Positions 1-8,361 of a stretch of 18,632 nt of DNA are shown in pieces. Position 1 is the first letter of the stretch; each line of letters starts with the position of its first letter. Made by a program: the position numbers and the translations under genes. Source of the stretch: SAR116 cluster bacterium (GTDB lineage: Bacteria > Pseudomonadota > Alphaproteobacteria > Puniceispirillales > Puniceispirillaceae); contig NYYG01000067.1 of the NCBI GenBank assembly GCA_002686685.1, forward strand, positions 5,335 through 23,966, in the 5' to 3' direction. A model generated the notes under the pieces. It was not told the DNA's origin. It searched no databases and saw only the letters and a list, made by a program, of their open reading frames with translations.

Positions 1-978
1 AAGACTGGCCAGACTGTAACGGTGCGCGATGCCATCTATGCGCTGATCACGAAATCGGCGAATGATGTTGCCACGGTGGTGGCCGAACATCTGTCCGGTA
101 CCGAGCGGGAATTTGGCAAACGCATGACACGCAAGGCCAGTGCCCTTGGCATGAACCGCACCACCTTTCGCAACGCGTCCGGCCTGCCGCACAGCAAGCA
201 GAAATCCACCGCGCGCGACATGGCCCGGCTTGGCATCGCCATTCGGCGCGACTTTCCGCAATATTTCGGCTTTTTTTCCACCACATCCTTTCGCTGGAAG
301 GGGAAACGGTTTGGAAACCACAACAAGCTGCTCAGCAAATATGACGGCACTGACGGCATCAAGACCGGCTATATCAATGCATCCGGATTCAATCTTGTAG
401 CGACAGTAGAGCGGCATGGCGTGCGCCTTGTCGGGGTTGTGTTTGGCGGCCGAAGCGGCAAAAGCCGCGATGCCCATATGGTGCAGATCCTGGACAAATC
501 CTTCAAACGCGCCAAGCCGGCCGATATCCATACCCAGCTTGCCGATACCGGATCGCGCATAAGGGTGGTCCCGAAATCATTGCCGACCCCGCTAACGGCA
601 CCTGGCACGCTGCCGGTGGCACCGCCCCCGCGCAGCAGCAGAACCGGCAGCATCGATGTGGCGCTGGGGGGCGAGGCCGCCTATCTCGACGGCGATGACC
701 CGGCAACCGCAGCCAGCGCGGCCACGCCAACGAGATGGAGCGTTCAGGTTGGCAGCTTTGCGCGGCGGGTCAACGCCCACAAGGCTGCGGCAACGGCGCG
801 GCGAACAGCGCGTTCCGTGCTTGGCGCGATACCCGCACGGCTGACCATGGTCACGCGTGGCAATATTCCGCTCTGGCGGGTCCGCTTTCACAATCTTGAT
901 GAAACACAGGCACGGACAGCCTGCGCCGTGCTGTTCGCCGAAGGGCGGCCTTGTGTGGCCATTGCCGAGACGGGCTAG
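1..978 (+). CDS. D-alanyl-D-alanine carboxypeptidase (peptidase S11) with C-terminal SPOR domain, 5'-truncated
   Basis: A penicillin-binding D,D-carboxypeptidase that trims the terminal D-Ala of peptidoglycan stem peptides in the periplasm. The frame is open from base 1, so the start, signal peptide and the catalytic SxxK motif lie outside the window. The second and third active-site motifs are visible: SAN (SxN) at 55-63 inside KSANDVA, and KTG at 361-369 inside DGIKTGY. The SNASGL-like stretch NASGLPH between them is also usual for the family. After a proline/serine-rich linker, roughly 740-970 encodes a SPOR domain (WSVQVGSFARRVNAHKAA...), which in known proteins binds denuded glycan at division sites. 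S11 enzymes with SPOR tails are common in alphaproteobacteria. The gene ends 4 bases before the convergent ureohydrolase stop. Family assignment is firm; the exact paralogue (DacA, DacF or similar) cannot be told. Confidence 0.93.
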   Translation, partial: KTGQTVTVRDAIYALITKSANDVATVVAEHLSGTEREFGKRMTRKASALGMNRTTFRNASGLPHSKQKSTARDMARLGIAIRRDFPQYFGFFSTTSFRWKGKRFGNHNKLLSKYDGTDGIKTGYINASGFNLVATVERHGVRLVGVVFGGRSGKSRDAHMVQILDKSFKRAKPADIHTQLADTGSRIRVVPKSLPTPLTAPGTLPVAPPPRSSRTGSIDVALGGEAAYLDGDDPATAASAATPTRWSVQVGSFARRVNAHKAAATARRTARSVLGAIPARLTMVTRGNIPLWRVRFHNLDETQARTACAVLFAEGRPCVAIAETG

Positions 979-982
979 CCGG

Positions 983-1855
983 TTACCCCGCACCATCCCC
1001 GCAATCGGCAAGACAGCGTGCCATCATCTCGCGCAGAATTTTCGACGCCACCATCGCAGTCACGCCGTTCAGGTCACGGTCAGGATTCAACTCGACCAGA
1101 TCGCCGCCAATCATCCAGCCATCAGACTTGCGGCTGCCAGAATTACGGCCAAAATTCTGGATGATGTGCAACACATCGCGCACCGACAGGCCGCCCGGCT
1201 CGTGATGTGACACCCCCGGCGCAAAGGCCGGGTCCAGCACATCCAGATCAATGGTCAGATAGACCGGTCCCGATATCGCAATATCTGCAATATCGACGCC
1301 ATGCCGCATTTCATGGCAGTCAACGCCAAAACGCGTCACCTGCGCGCGCTGATGATCATTCAGGGTGCGGATACCAACCTGAACCAGACGGTCAACACAG
1401 CCGCTTTCCATGATGCGCGCAAAGGGCGAGGCATGGCTGAACCGGTTATCCTCCATATTGTCATACAGGTCCGGATGGGCATCGAGATGCAGGATTGTCA
1501 GCTTTGGATGATGCGCCGCATGCGCCCGCACCGCCGGCCATGTCACCGAATGATCACCGCCAAGGCTGATAACCGCCTGCCCGCGCGCCAGCACCGCCGA
1601 CACACCGTCATGAATGGCATCATGGGCGGCCTGACCCGACAGACCGGACAGGGGCAGATCACCAGCATCCTGCCACAGCCCGGCAACACCAAGATCGGTG
1701 CCGGTTTCGGCAAACATATTTGCCGATGGTGACACCAGTGCCTGACGGATCAGCGGTGGTGCCAGCGCCGGCCCGCGCAGAAAGGTCGAATTGTCATCCT
1801 GCGGCAGGCCCAGCAGCGCAAGCCGCGCCATCGCTGTTTCACCAATGTCCGTCAT
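983..1855 (-). CDS. Agmatinase/arginase-type ureohydrolase
   Basis: A binuclear manganese ureohydrolase that releases urea from a guanidino substrate, most likely agmatine or a related compound. All metal-ligand motifs are present in the 290-residue product: GGDHS (His102), DAHPD (Asp125, His127, Asp129) and TIDLDVLDPAFAPG (Asp203, Asp205), followed by HHEPGGL. The frame stays open to an ATG at 1924, but that start would run into the upstream Gfa gene. The ATG at 1855 (MTDIGETAMARL) follows a purine-rich GGGGTGACAGG and leaves a 25-base gap, so it is preferred; an ATG at 1831 is also possible. It is the last gene of the minus-strand run behind dnaE2 and the Gfa-family gene. Substrate is not determined by the motifs: agmatinase, guanidinobutyrase and formimidoylglutamase share them. 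Confidence 0.88.
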   Translation of the reverse strand: MTDIGETAMARLALLGLPQDDNSTFLRGPALAPPLIRQALVSPSANMFAETGTDLGVAGLWQDAGDLPLSGLSGQAAHDAIHDGVSAVLARGQAVISLGGDHSVTWPAVRAHAAHHPKLTILHLDAHPDLYDNMEDNRFSHASPFARIMESGCVDRLVQVGIRTLNDHQRAQVTRFGVDCHEMRHGVDIADIAISGPVYLTIDLDVLDPAFAPGVSHHEPGGLSVRDVLHIIQNFGRNSGSRKSDGWMIGGDLVELNPDRDLNGVTAMVASKILREMMARCLADCGDGAG

Positions 1856-1880
1856 CCTGTCACCCCTGTTCTTTCCCGGA

Positions 1881-2315
1881 TCACACCTTGCCATCTTGCG
1901 GGGTGTCAAGATCGGGCAGATCATCCGGCATCACCGGCCCCCAGGACGGATGGTCATGCCGAAAAATCTGTCCGGCCACCACCAGCATGTCGCTGTCATC
2001 AAACGCCCCCGGCGCAATGCTGATCTGATCGCGCCCGTCACGCCTGTAGAACATCTGCGCCCCGCAATCCGCGCAGAACCCGCGTTCGGCCCAGGACGAG
2101 CTGCGGTACCAGCGCGGCCGCGCTGTCCCCAGATAGGTCAGGTGATCCAACATCGCCGCACTTGCCCCCCAGCTGGTGCCGGACAGTTTCAGGCAGTCAC
2201 TGCAATGGCACATCAGGATCTGCCGCAGCGGTCCTTTCACGCGAAAACGGATCGCGCCACAATGGCAGCCACCGTCAAAATTCCGGTCTTCTGTTCCTGT
2301 GATAACTGCATCCAT
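1881..2315 (-). CDS. Gfa/CENP-V-type zinc-binding protein (glutathione-dependent formaldehyde-activating family)
   Basis: A 144-residue protein of the Gfa fold, which binds two zinc ions through conserved cysteines. All seven expected cysteines are visible: CHC at 17-19 (GGCHCGAIRF), CHCSDC at 36-41 and CADC at 81-84. The founding member, Gfa of Paracoccus, was described as promoting S-hydroxymethylglutathione formation from formaldehyde and glutathione, but most family members have no proven activity, so the reaction is not asserted here. The start at 2315 has a strong ribosome-binding site (GGAGGTG) just upstream. It lies 62 bases after dnaE2 and 25 bases before the ureohydrolase, with no terminator in either gap, so co-transcription with the SOS genes is possible. 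A formaldehyde role would fit the demethylation genes elsewhere in the window, but that is inference. Confidence 0.88.
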   Translation of the reverse strand: MDAVITGTEDRNFDGGCHCGAIRFRVKGPLRQILMCHCSDCLKLSGTSWGASAAMLDHLTYLGTARPRWYRSSSWAERGFCADCGAQMFYRRDGRDQISIAPGAFDDSDMLVVAGQIFRHDHPSWGPVMPDDLPDLDTPQDGKV

Positions 2316-2377
2316 CTGGCACCTCCGCCCTGCTTGCTGGCAGCAGGGTACACGCAGCAGGGACCGGCTGGCCAGAC

Positions 2378-5300
2378 CTAGCGGAAATCACGGCTGCGCA
2401 TACGTGTGCCACGCTGGTTGCGGCCCGCCTCGGCATCCAGATGACCCAGGAACCCGTTCAGGTTGAACAGTGACTCGGCAATGAAATGCAGCACTGCCTT
2501 TTCCCGCTGTATCCGCCCGACAACCCCGAGAATCTGTGACCGCAGCATGGCGTCACGATAGGTCTCGGTCAGCTTTGGCCAGATGATCACATTCAGCGAA
2601 TGCAGCCCGTCCTCGAGCGTCAGAAACACCGTTCCCTTGGCGGTGCCGGGACGCTGGCGCATGGTCACAAGCCCGGCCAGTCGCAATCGCTGGCCGTCAG
2701 GCGCATCAAAGGCAACAGCACAGCTTTTCCAGCCAGCGGCCGCCAGCGGGTCGGCCAGAAGCGTCATCGGATGCGCTTTCAGTGACAGCCCGAGGCTGCG
2801 ATAATCGGCCGCCACATCCTCGCCCGGCCGGGCGGCAGGCAGGGCCACCGCCGCCTCGCTGCCAGACAGGTCATGATGGTGGCGTGTGGCATGGGCGAAT
2901 AACGGCAATTCATGCCAACGCTGCCTGGCAAGCGCCCTTACCTCCCACAACGCCTTTCGCCGGTTCAGCCCAAGGCTGTTGAAACCGTCGGCCCTGGCGA
3001 TTGCTTCCAGCGCCTTTGCCGAAATATCGGCCCGCCGCATGATATCCGCCAGCCCGTCATAGCCATCGGCGCGGCTGGCCACAATGCGCGTGCCTTCAGT
3101 CTCGGCAAGTCCCTTGACCAGCCGCAGCCCCAGCCGCAGCGCATGGCGTGCATCATGATTGTCCGGATCGGGCTCCAGCGTGCTGTCCCAATGCGAATGC
3201 ATCACATCGGTCGGGCGCACGCAAATGCCACTGCGCCGTGCCTCGGCCACCAGCTGCGATGCGGAATAAAACCCCATCGGCTGGGCATTCAGCAACGCAC
3301 AGATGAATACATCGGGATAATGCCGCTTGATCCATGCGGACACATAGACAAGCAGGGCAAAGCTGGCCGCATGCGATTCCGGAAAACCATAGGTGCCGAA
3401 CCCCTCAATCTGGCGAAAACAGCGCTCGGCAAAATCCGCATCATAGCCGCGTTCGATCATCCCGCGGATCATCTTGTCGTGGAACTTGCTGACATCACCA
3501 TGCTTTTTGAAAGTGGCCATGGCACGGCGCAGCTGGTCCGCCTCGCTACCGGCAAAACCGGCACCGACGATAGCAATCTGCATCGCCTGTTCCTGAAACA
3601 GCGGCACCCCCAATGTCCGCTCCAAAACATTGCGCAGCGCTTCTGACGGGTAAGTGACCTTTTCCAGACCAGCCCGGCGGCGCAGATAGGGATGCACCAT
3701 ATCGCCCTGAATCGGCCCTGGCCGGACAATCGCCACCTGCACAACAAGATCATGAAAACAGCGCGGCTGCAGGCGCGGCAGCATCGCCATCTGGGCGCGT
3801 GATTCCACCTGAAAAACGCCGACCGATTTGCCTTCGCACAGCATGTCATAGGTTGCCGCATCCTCGGGCGGCACCGCGGCCAGCGTCAGCGGCCGGTTAT
3901 AATGCTGCGTCAGCAGGCCGAAGGCACGACGGATACAGCTCAGCATGCCAAGTGCCAGCACATCGACCTTCAGCAGGCCCAGCGCATCAAGATCATCCTT
4001 GTCCCATTCGATCACGGTGCGGCCTTCCATCGCCGCCGGGCTGATCGGGCACAGATGGTCCAGCCGCCCGCGGGTGATGACAAAACCGCCAACATGCTGC
4101 GAAAGATGTCGTGGAAAGCGGCTGATATCACGCACCAGGCGGCGCACCAGTGCGATGCGGCGATCCGCCGGGTCGATACCGACAGCCTGCAGGGCTGCAT
4201 CATCCGGACCGCCCGCCTCGCGCCCCCAGCTCTGCCCCGACAGCGCCGCCTGCACATCACTGCTCAGACCGAACACCTTGGCCACCTCGCGCAAGGCACT
4301 GCGCGACCGGTAGGTGATCACCGCAGCGGTCAGCCCGGCGCGGGTCCGCCCGTATTTGGCATAGATATACTGGATGACCTCCTCGCGGCGTTCATGTTCA
4401 AAATCAACATCAATGTCGGGTGGTTCGCCGCGTGCCTCGCTGATGAAACGTTCAAACAGCGGCTGCGAACGGTCCGGATCAACCGAGGTGATGCCAAGGC
4501 AATAGCAGACGGCGGAATTGGCCGCCGAACCGCGCCCCTGGCACAGGATGCCGCGGCTGCGGGCAAAACGGACGATATCAAACACAGTCAGGAAATACGG
4601 GGCAAACGCCATTTTCGCAATCAGCTGCAATTCACGCTGCAGATAGGCCCCGACCTTTTCCGGAACACCGTCGGGATAGCGGTCCCGCGCGCCGTTCCAT
4701 GTCTGGTATGTCAGCTCGTCCATGGCATCACGCCCGCCGGGTGCCACCTCGGTCGGATATTCATAGGACAGCTCGTCCATGCTGAACGCGCAGGCGCTGG
4801 CCAGCCTGTCGGCATTTGCCAGCGCATCGGGCCAATGCCGCCAGCGACGGGCCATTTCATCCGGGGCCAGCACCTGGCGTTCGGCATTGCGCGACAACAG
4901 CGCACCGGCATTGTCCAGCCGCTGCCCTTCACGGATACAGGCCAGCACATCGGCAAGCGGACGGCGCGCCGGATCGTGATACAGCGCGTCCCCCACCGCG
5001 GTCAGCGGCAGCTTCTGTGATGCCGCCATTTCGGCCAGTATCGCCAGGCGTGCCTCATCGCCCCCATCACGATAGAGGGCCGCCCCGACAAATACGGACG
5101 CGGTGACGATTTCACGGATCCGGCCAAGCTGGGTGGCATGCGCCGCATCGGGATGACTTGGCGGCATGACCAGCAGCCTGGTGCCGGACGTCACCCGGGC
5201 CAGATCAGCAAGATACAGGACCGGCGCACCCTTGCTGCCGCGCATATTTGCCTCGCTCAGCAGGACAGACAATGCCTCATAACCGGCCCGGTCGGTCGGG

Positions 5301-5593
5301 TGGGCAATGATATCCGGCCCGTCGACAGGGCGCAGGCGCGCCCCGACAACAAGACCGATGCCGGCATCGCGCGCGGCCACATGCGCACGCACAATCCCGG
5401 CAAGGGAATTCACATCGGCAATCCCCACGGCCTGCCAGCCAAGTGCCGCTGCCGCCTCAACCATCTCGGCCGGGTGTGACGCCCCGGTCAGGAAGGTGAA
5501 ATTGCTATAGCAGCCAAGCAGCGCCGCCGGCCCGGATGGCGCGGCGGATGGCAAGCCGGATGGCGGGCCTTTTTTTGACATAGCCCCGCCCAT
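2378..5593 (-). CDS. dnaE2: Error-prone DNA polymerase III alpha subunit DnaE2
   Basis: A C-family polymerase of 1071 residues, the translesion polymerase of the ImuA-ImuB-DnaE2 mutasome, which extends past damaged template during the SOS response. The order is: PHP domain from about residue 26 (the DnaE2-style SNFTFLTGASHPAEM), polymerase core with PDIDVDF (Asp395 and Asp397) and KVDVLALG (Asp544) as the three catalytic aspartates, GRGSAANS at 353-360, fingers with FQEQAMQIA at 666, and an OB-fold near 968-1040. The short C-terminus ending in SRDFR is typical of DnaE2, which lacks the tau-binding tail of DnaE1. The first ATG (5593) overlaps the imuB stop by one base as TGATG; a second ATG at 5581 (MSKKG) is equally plausible and would follow GGGCGGGG. 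Position downstream of imuA and imuB confirms the identity. Confidence 0.96.
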   Translation of the reverse strand: MGGAMSKKGPPSGLPSAAPSGPAALLGCYSNFTFLTGASHPAEMVEAAAALGWQAVGIADVNSLAGIVRAHVAARDAGIGLVVGARLRPVDGPDIIAHPTDRAGYEALSVLLSEANMRGSKGAPVLYLADLARVTSGTRLLVMPPSHPDAAHATQLGRIREIVTASVFVGAALYRDGGDEARLAILAEMAASQKLPLTAVGDALYHDPARRPLADVLACIREGQRLDNAGALLSRNAERQVLAPDEMARRWRHWPDALANADRLASACAFSMDELSYEYPTEVAPGGRDAMDELTYQTWNGARDRYPDGVPEKVGAYLQRELQLIAKMAFAPYFLTVFDIVRFARSRGILCQGRGSAANSAVCYCLGITSVDPDRSQPLFERFISEARGEPPDIDVDFEHERREEVIQYIYAKYGRTRAGLTAAVITYRSRSALREVAKVFGLSSDVQAALSGQSWGREAGGPDDAALQAVGIDPADRRIALVRRLVRDISRFPRHLSQHVGGFVITRGRLDHLCPISPAAMEGRTVIEWDKDDLDALGLLKVDVLALGMLSCIRRAFGLLTQHYNRPLTLAAVPPEDAATYDMLCEGKSVGVFQVESRAQMAMLPRLQPRCFHDLVVQVAIVRPGPIQGDMVHPYLRRRAGLEKVTYPSEALRNVLERTLGVPLFQEQAMQIAIVGAGFAGSEADQLRRAMATFKKHGDVSKFHDKMIRGMIERGYDADFAERCFRQIEGFGTYGFPESHAASFALLVYVSAWIKRHYPDVFICALLNAQPMGFYSASQLVAEARRSGICVRPTDVMHSHWDSTLEPDPDNHDARHALRLGLRLVKGLAETEGTRIVASRADGYDGLADIMRRADISAKALEAIARADGFNSLGLNRRKALWEVRALARQRWHELPLFAHATRHHHDLSGSEAAVALPAARPGEDVAADYRSLGLSLKAHPMTLLADPLAAAGWKSCAVAFDAPDGQRLRLAGLVTMRQRPGTAKGTVFLTLEDGLHSLNVIIWPKLTETYRDAMLRSQILGVVGRIQREKAVLHFIAESLFNLNGFLGHLDAEAGRNQRGTRMRSRDFR

Positions 5594-7182
5594 CAGGCGA
5601 AGAAGCCGTGCAGGAACCAGCCAGGGTCTTCACCGCGTTCCGGCAAGCCCTCGCGATAGACCCAGAAACGCGCACCCGCTTCATCCTGAAGACGGAAATA
5701 GTCGCGTGTCCTTGTGCCGGCGGCGGCATGCCACCATTGCGGGGCAATGCGTTCAGGCCCGCTGGCGCGTGTCACCCTGTGGGTGCGTTTCTGCCAGACA
5801 AACTGCGCGGGTGGATGATCAGGCAGCAGCGCCACAACTGCCAGTTTCTGCGGCACCCCCAGCAGCCGGACCGGCCGCGGTGCGGCCGTCAGGCTTTGCG
5901 GGGCATGAGTCATCACATCCTCAAACCCGGCATGTTCCATATCGGCATAGGCGGCATATTGCGCTGTCTCGGGCTGCCAGCAGGCACGCGCCCGCAAATG
6001 CAGCACCGCACCATAGCCAAGCCGCGCCACCAGCCGGTCAACAAGGCTGGCATATGTTTCACTTGCCGAGATACCTTCATCAAAACGGGCCGCCACCGGG
6101 GCCTGCGGGCTGCAGTCATGGGCTTCCAGCCACATCCGTTCAAGCCCGAATTCGGGATCAATGGTTTGCGCGGCACCGGTCAGCAACCGGCGAAAGGCAC
6201 CGCTGTCACGGCTGGGACGCGAAAAATGCACATCGCGTCCCCGCACCATATTGTCAACACGCTGCCAGCCAAGTTGCAGGCGGCGCGTCGCCAGCCCCTG
6301 CTGCTGCAGAATGGCTGTCATCTCGTCGGCAAGGCTGATGGCAAGTGCGTGAATATCGTCGGGGGCGGCCACCGGTTCGGCGAACTGGCGCATGGCCACA
6401 CGCGGACGCGCCGGTTGCAGCGGTGCAAAGCTTTCATTCACATGCCCCAGTGCCGCATCCAGCTGATAGGTGACCGCCTGCCCGAACCGGGCTGCCAGCG
6501 GGGCCCGTGCCATGCCCAGGATATCGCCTATATGACGCAACCCCGAGGCCGCCATTGCCGTGCAGATGGTGCCGTCAAGGCGCAAGGCCGCCAAGGGCAG
6601 CCCGGCCATCAGGCTGGCCAGCTGGCGTGCGGACGGCGTTGCAGAACGGGTACATCCGTAACGCCGGGCCGCCGGGGCATAGCGGGCCAGCCCCCAGGCC
6701 GCCCCGCATGTCGGGGCGACGGCCAGCCTTGCTGTCAGACCGGCACGGCGTAACCGGCGCGCCATATCAGCCAGCAGCGGACGGATCCCCCCCTGCAGAT
6801 GTGCGGCCCCGGCAACATCCAGCCAGATGCCATTGCCATCATGCGCGATACTGGCACCAGCGCCCACCATATGGGCTGCGGCCGGTGCGGTCAGCGGGCA
6901 ATAGCGCCTGGCCCACATGGCCAGATGATGCAGATCCTGCCTGTCAGCAGCCTCATCCGCAGCACGCGATACCAGATCCGGCTGCAAGGCCCTGGCATCG
7001 GCAAGCCGCATGCCGCCACGCAACCCCAGCCGATGCGCCAGCGGACAGACAGATTCCACCAGCTCTGCCCCGTTTACCGCACGGACAATCACCAGCGGCT
7101 GGGCCGAGGGCAGATCACCGTCACGACGCACGCGTTCAGCTGCCAGGTACGGAAACCAGGCATGGATAATCACCCGTGTCAT
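5593..7182 (-). CDS. imuB: ImuB, non-catalytic Y-family polymerase-like mutasome subunit
   Basis: A 529-residue Y-family homologue that acts as the hub of the mutasome, contacting ImuA, DnaE2 and, in studied species, the beta clamp. The N-terminus RVIIHAWFPYLAAERV aligns with the DinB start but has no carboxylates where DinB has its first metal ligands. The region matching SIDEAYLD reads GNGIWLDV, so the second Asp-Glu pair is also gone; the protein should not polymerise DNA. Palm/fingers occupy about 1-200, a helix-hairpin-helix-like thumb about 205-250 (LRHIGDILGM), and a little-finger-like region about 260-350. The ImuB-specific C-terminus runs from about 430 to 529 (GPERIAPQWW, TRDYFRLQDEAGARFWVYREG, PGWFLHGFFA). 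The start lies 6 bases after the imuA stop with only a weak ribosome-binding site, suggesting translational coupling. The usual clamp-binding peptide is not recognisable at about residues 350-372. Confidence 0.95.
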   Translation of the reverse strand: MTRVIIHAWFPYLAAERVRRDGDLPSAQPLVIVRAVNGAELVESVCPLAHRLGLRGGMRLADARALQPDLVSRAADEAADRQDLHHLAMWARRYCPLTAPAAAHMVGAGASIAHDGNGIWLDVAGAAHLQGGIRPLLADMARRLRRAGLTARLAVAPTCGAAWGLARYAPAARRYGCTRSATPSARQLASLMAGLPLAALRLDGTICTAMAASGLRHIGDILGMARAPLAARFGQAVTYQLDAALGHVNESFAPLQPARPRVAMRQFAEPVAAPDDIHALAISLADEMTAILQQQGLATRRLQLGWQRVDNMVRGRDVHFSRPSRDSGAFRRLLTGAAQTIDPEFGLERMWLEAHDCSPQAPVAARFDEGISASETYASLVDRLVARLGYGAVLHLRARACWQPETAQYAAYADMEHAGFEDVMTHAPQSLTAAPRPVRLLGVPQKLAVVALLPDHPPAQFVWQKRTHRVTRASGPERIAPQWWHAAAGTRTRDYFRLQDEAGARFWVYREGLPERGEDPGWFLHGFFA

Positions 7183-7188
7183 GGCTGG

Positions 7189-8277
7189 CTATCCGGCCAT
7201 GATGGCGGGCGATGTTTCGGCCGGAATCTGTCCCGAAACCTGCCCCGGAACCTGCATCAACAGCTTTGCCCGCCCCGGCCCTGGCACCAGCGACCGGCGT
7301 GGCCGTGACGGGCCCGCTATATCGCATCTGCCTGAATCCGCAAATGGCAGGCATGCCGGCATGTCATCCGCTGCCGCCGTCATATTGGCAAGCTGGCAGG
7401 ACTGGAACCTGTCGGCAAAACTGTCCCATAGCACGCCGGTCTGGCAGGGACGTCCGCCACGCGCATGCGCAATGCGGATATCCCAGACCGGATGCCAGGG
7501 GGTGGCCGCCGACAGGGCCGCGGATGACATCGCATCCGTCTCCTGCCGCCGCCCTGGCGCAACATGCCACAGGCTGTCAAACCCGCTTGCCGCCACCGGC
7601 CAGCCAAGCAGAAAGCCGGTGGTGCCGCTGGCCTCGGCAGCAAGCTGTGCACGACGGGCCAGCCGCATCCAGTAATCCGAAGACTGGTTCAGCCCGTCAT
7701 ATTCGACAACCACTGCTGCCAGCCCCTCGGTGCGCAGAATATCCTCAAGCGCGGCAAGGCGGCGTGTCGGGCTGGGTGCATCGACAATCAGCAGCCGCGA
7801 CGGATCGATTCCCAGAGCCGAGAACCCGGCAGCATACAGCATGCCGGTTCCCCCCATGGCCGCTGCCGGACACCAGACCACAGGCCCGTCCTTGCGTGCC
7901 ATCAGACGGCGCACCAGCGCCGCTGCAAACCCGGTCAGCGCCGCATCATGCCCGGGGCGGCCACACAGCATATGGGCCCGTCCCAGCGCCAACCCGCCGG
8001 CAAGCGCCGAATCAAGCACATCAACCCCCAGCGCCAGACGCGGCGAATCGATATAGCCCTCAAGACGCGCCACATCGCGGCGCAGCTGGTGAAAATGCGA
8101 CCGGCGGCCATCCGCCAGATGCCCGGCTGAATACCCGGCTGACTGCCCGTTACAAGCACCTGAATCACCATTCAGATTGTCAGTATCATGATTTTCAAGA
8201 TGTTGATTTTCAATGGAAAAACAACCTTCCCCAGTTTGCGGGGCGGGTATTTCAATTCTGTCACTGATGGTCGCCAT
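7189..8277 (-). CDS. imuA: ImuA, RecA-like mutasome accessory protein
   Basis: First gene of the SOS mutagenesis operon; ImuA is a RecA/SulA-related protein required with ImuB for DnaE2-dependent mutagenesis. Of 362 residues, the recognisable core spans about 75-285. It begins with LALGVDVLDSALAGGLALGRAHML, the family's equivalent of the RecA region before the P-loop, and continues with CGRPGHDAAL, a P-loop without the Lys-Thr pair. It ends near IRIAHARGGRPCQTGV. The ATG at 8277 (MATISDRIEI) is chosen because AGGAGGG lies 7 bases upstream; the frame is also open to ATGs at 8295 and 8328, which lack a ribosome-binding site. Both an N-terminal stretch of about 70 residues and a Gly/Pro/Arg-rich C-terminal tail of about 75 residues extend beyond the usual core. 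Transcription starts under two LexA boxes just upstream. Confidence 0.9.
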   Translation of the reverse strand: MATISDRIEIPAPQTGEGCFSIENQHLENHDTDNLNGDSGACNGQSAGYSAGHLADGRRSHFHQLRRDVARLEGYIDSPRLALGVDVLDSALAGGLALGRAHMLCGRPGHDAALTGFAAALVRRLMARKDGPVVWCPAAAMGGTGMLYAAGFSALGIDPSRLLIVDAPSPTRRLAALEDILRTEGLAAVVVEYDGLNQSSDYWMRLARRAQLAAEASGTTGFLLGWPVAASGFDSLWHVAPGRRQETDAMSSAALSAATPWHPVWDIRIAHARGGRPCQTGVLWDSFADRFQSCQLANMTAAADDMPACLPFADSGRCDIAGPSRPRRSLVPGPGRAKLLMQVPGQVSGQIPAETSPAIMAG

Positions 8278-8346
8278 ATTGCGCCCTCCTGCCATTTGAC
8301 CCAGCCATGTAACACTGCCATTTGGCATATCGTTTTACATCATTTT

Positions 8347-8361
8347 GTTCATGATTTGTTC
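8347..8361 (+). promoter_or_regulatory. LexA box (GTTC-N7-GTTC), start-proximal copy
   Basis: GTTC at 8347-8350 and GTTC at 8358-8361 are separated by exactly seven bases, the direct-repeat operator of alphaproteobacterial LexA. It covers most of the imuA -10 element and the expected transcription start, and is oriented opposite to the gene. It is the mirror image of the copy at 8364-8378 around a centre between 8362 and 8363. Confidence 0.85.

Noticed and set aside
1856..1924. Upstream ATG at 1924 as the ureohydrolase start
   Set aside because: It would overlap the Gfa-family gene by 44 bases and add residues with no family similarity; the ATG at 1855 has a better leader.
2328..2348. Hairpin CCCTGCT...AGCAGGG between dnaE2 and the Gfa-family gene as a terminator
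   Set aside because: No T-tract follows on the minus strand and it lies right before the Gfa ribosome-binding site; not a credible intrinsic terminator.
3902..5020. Long plus-strand open frame (372 codons) opposite dnaE2
   Set aside because: It lies wholly antisense to conserved DnaE2 sequence, shows no family motif, and is a by-product of GC-rich codon bias.
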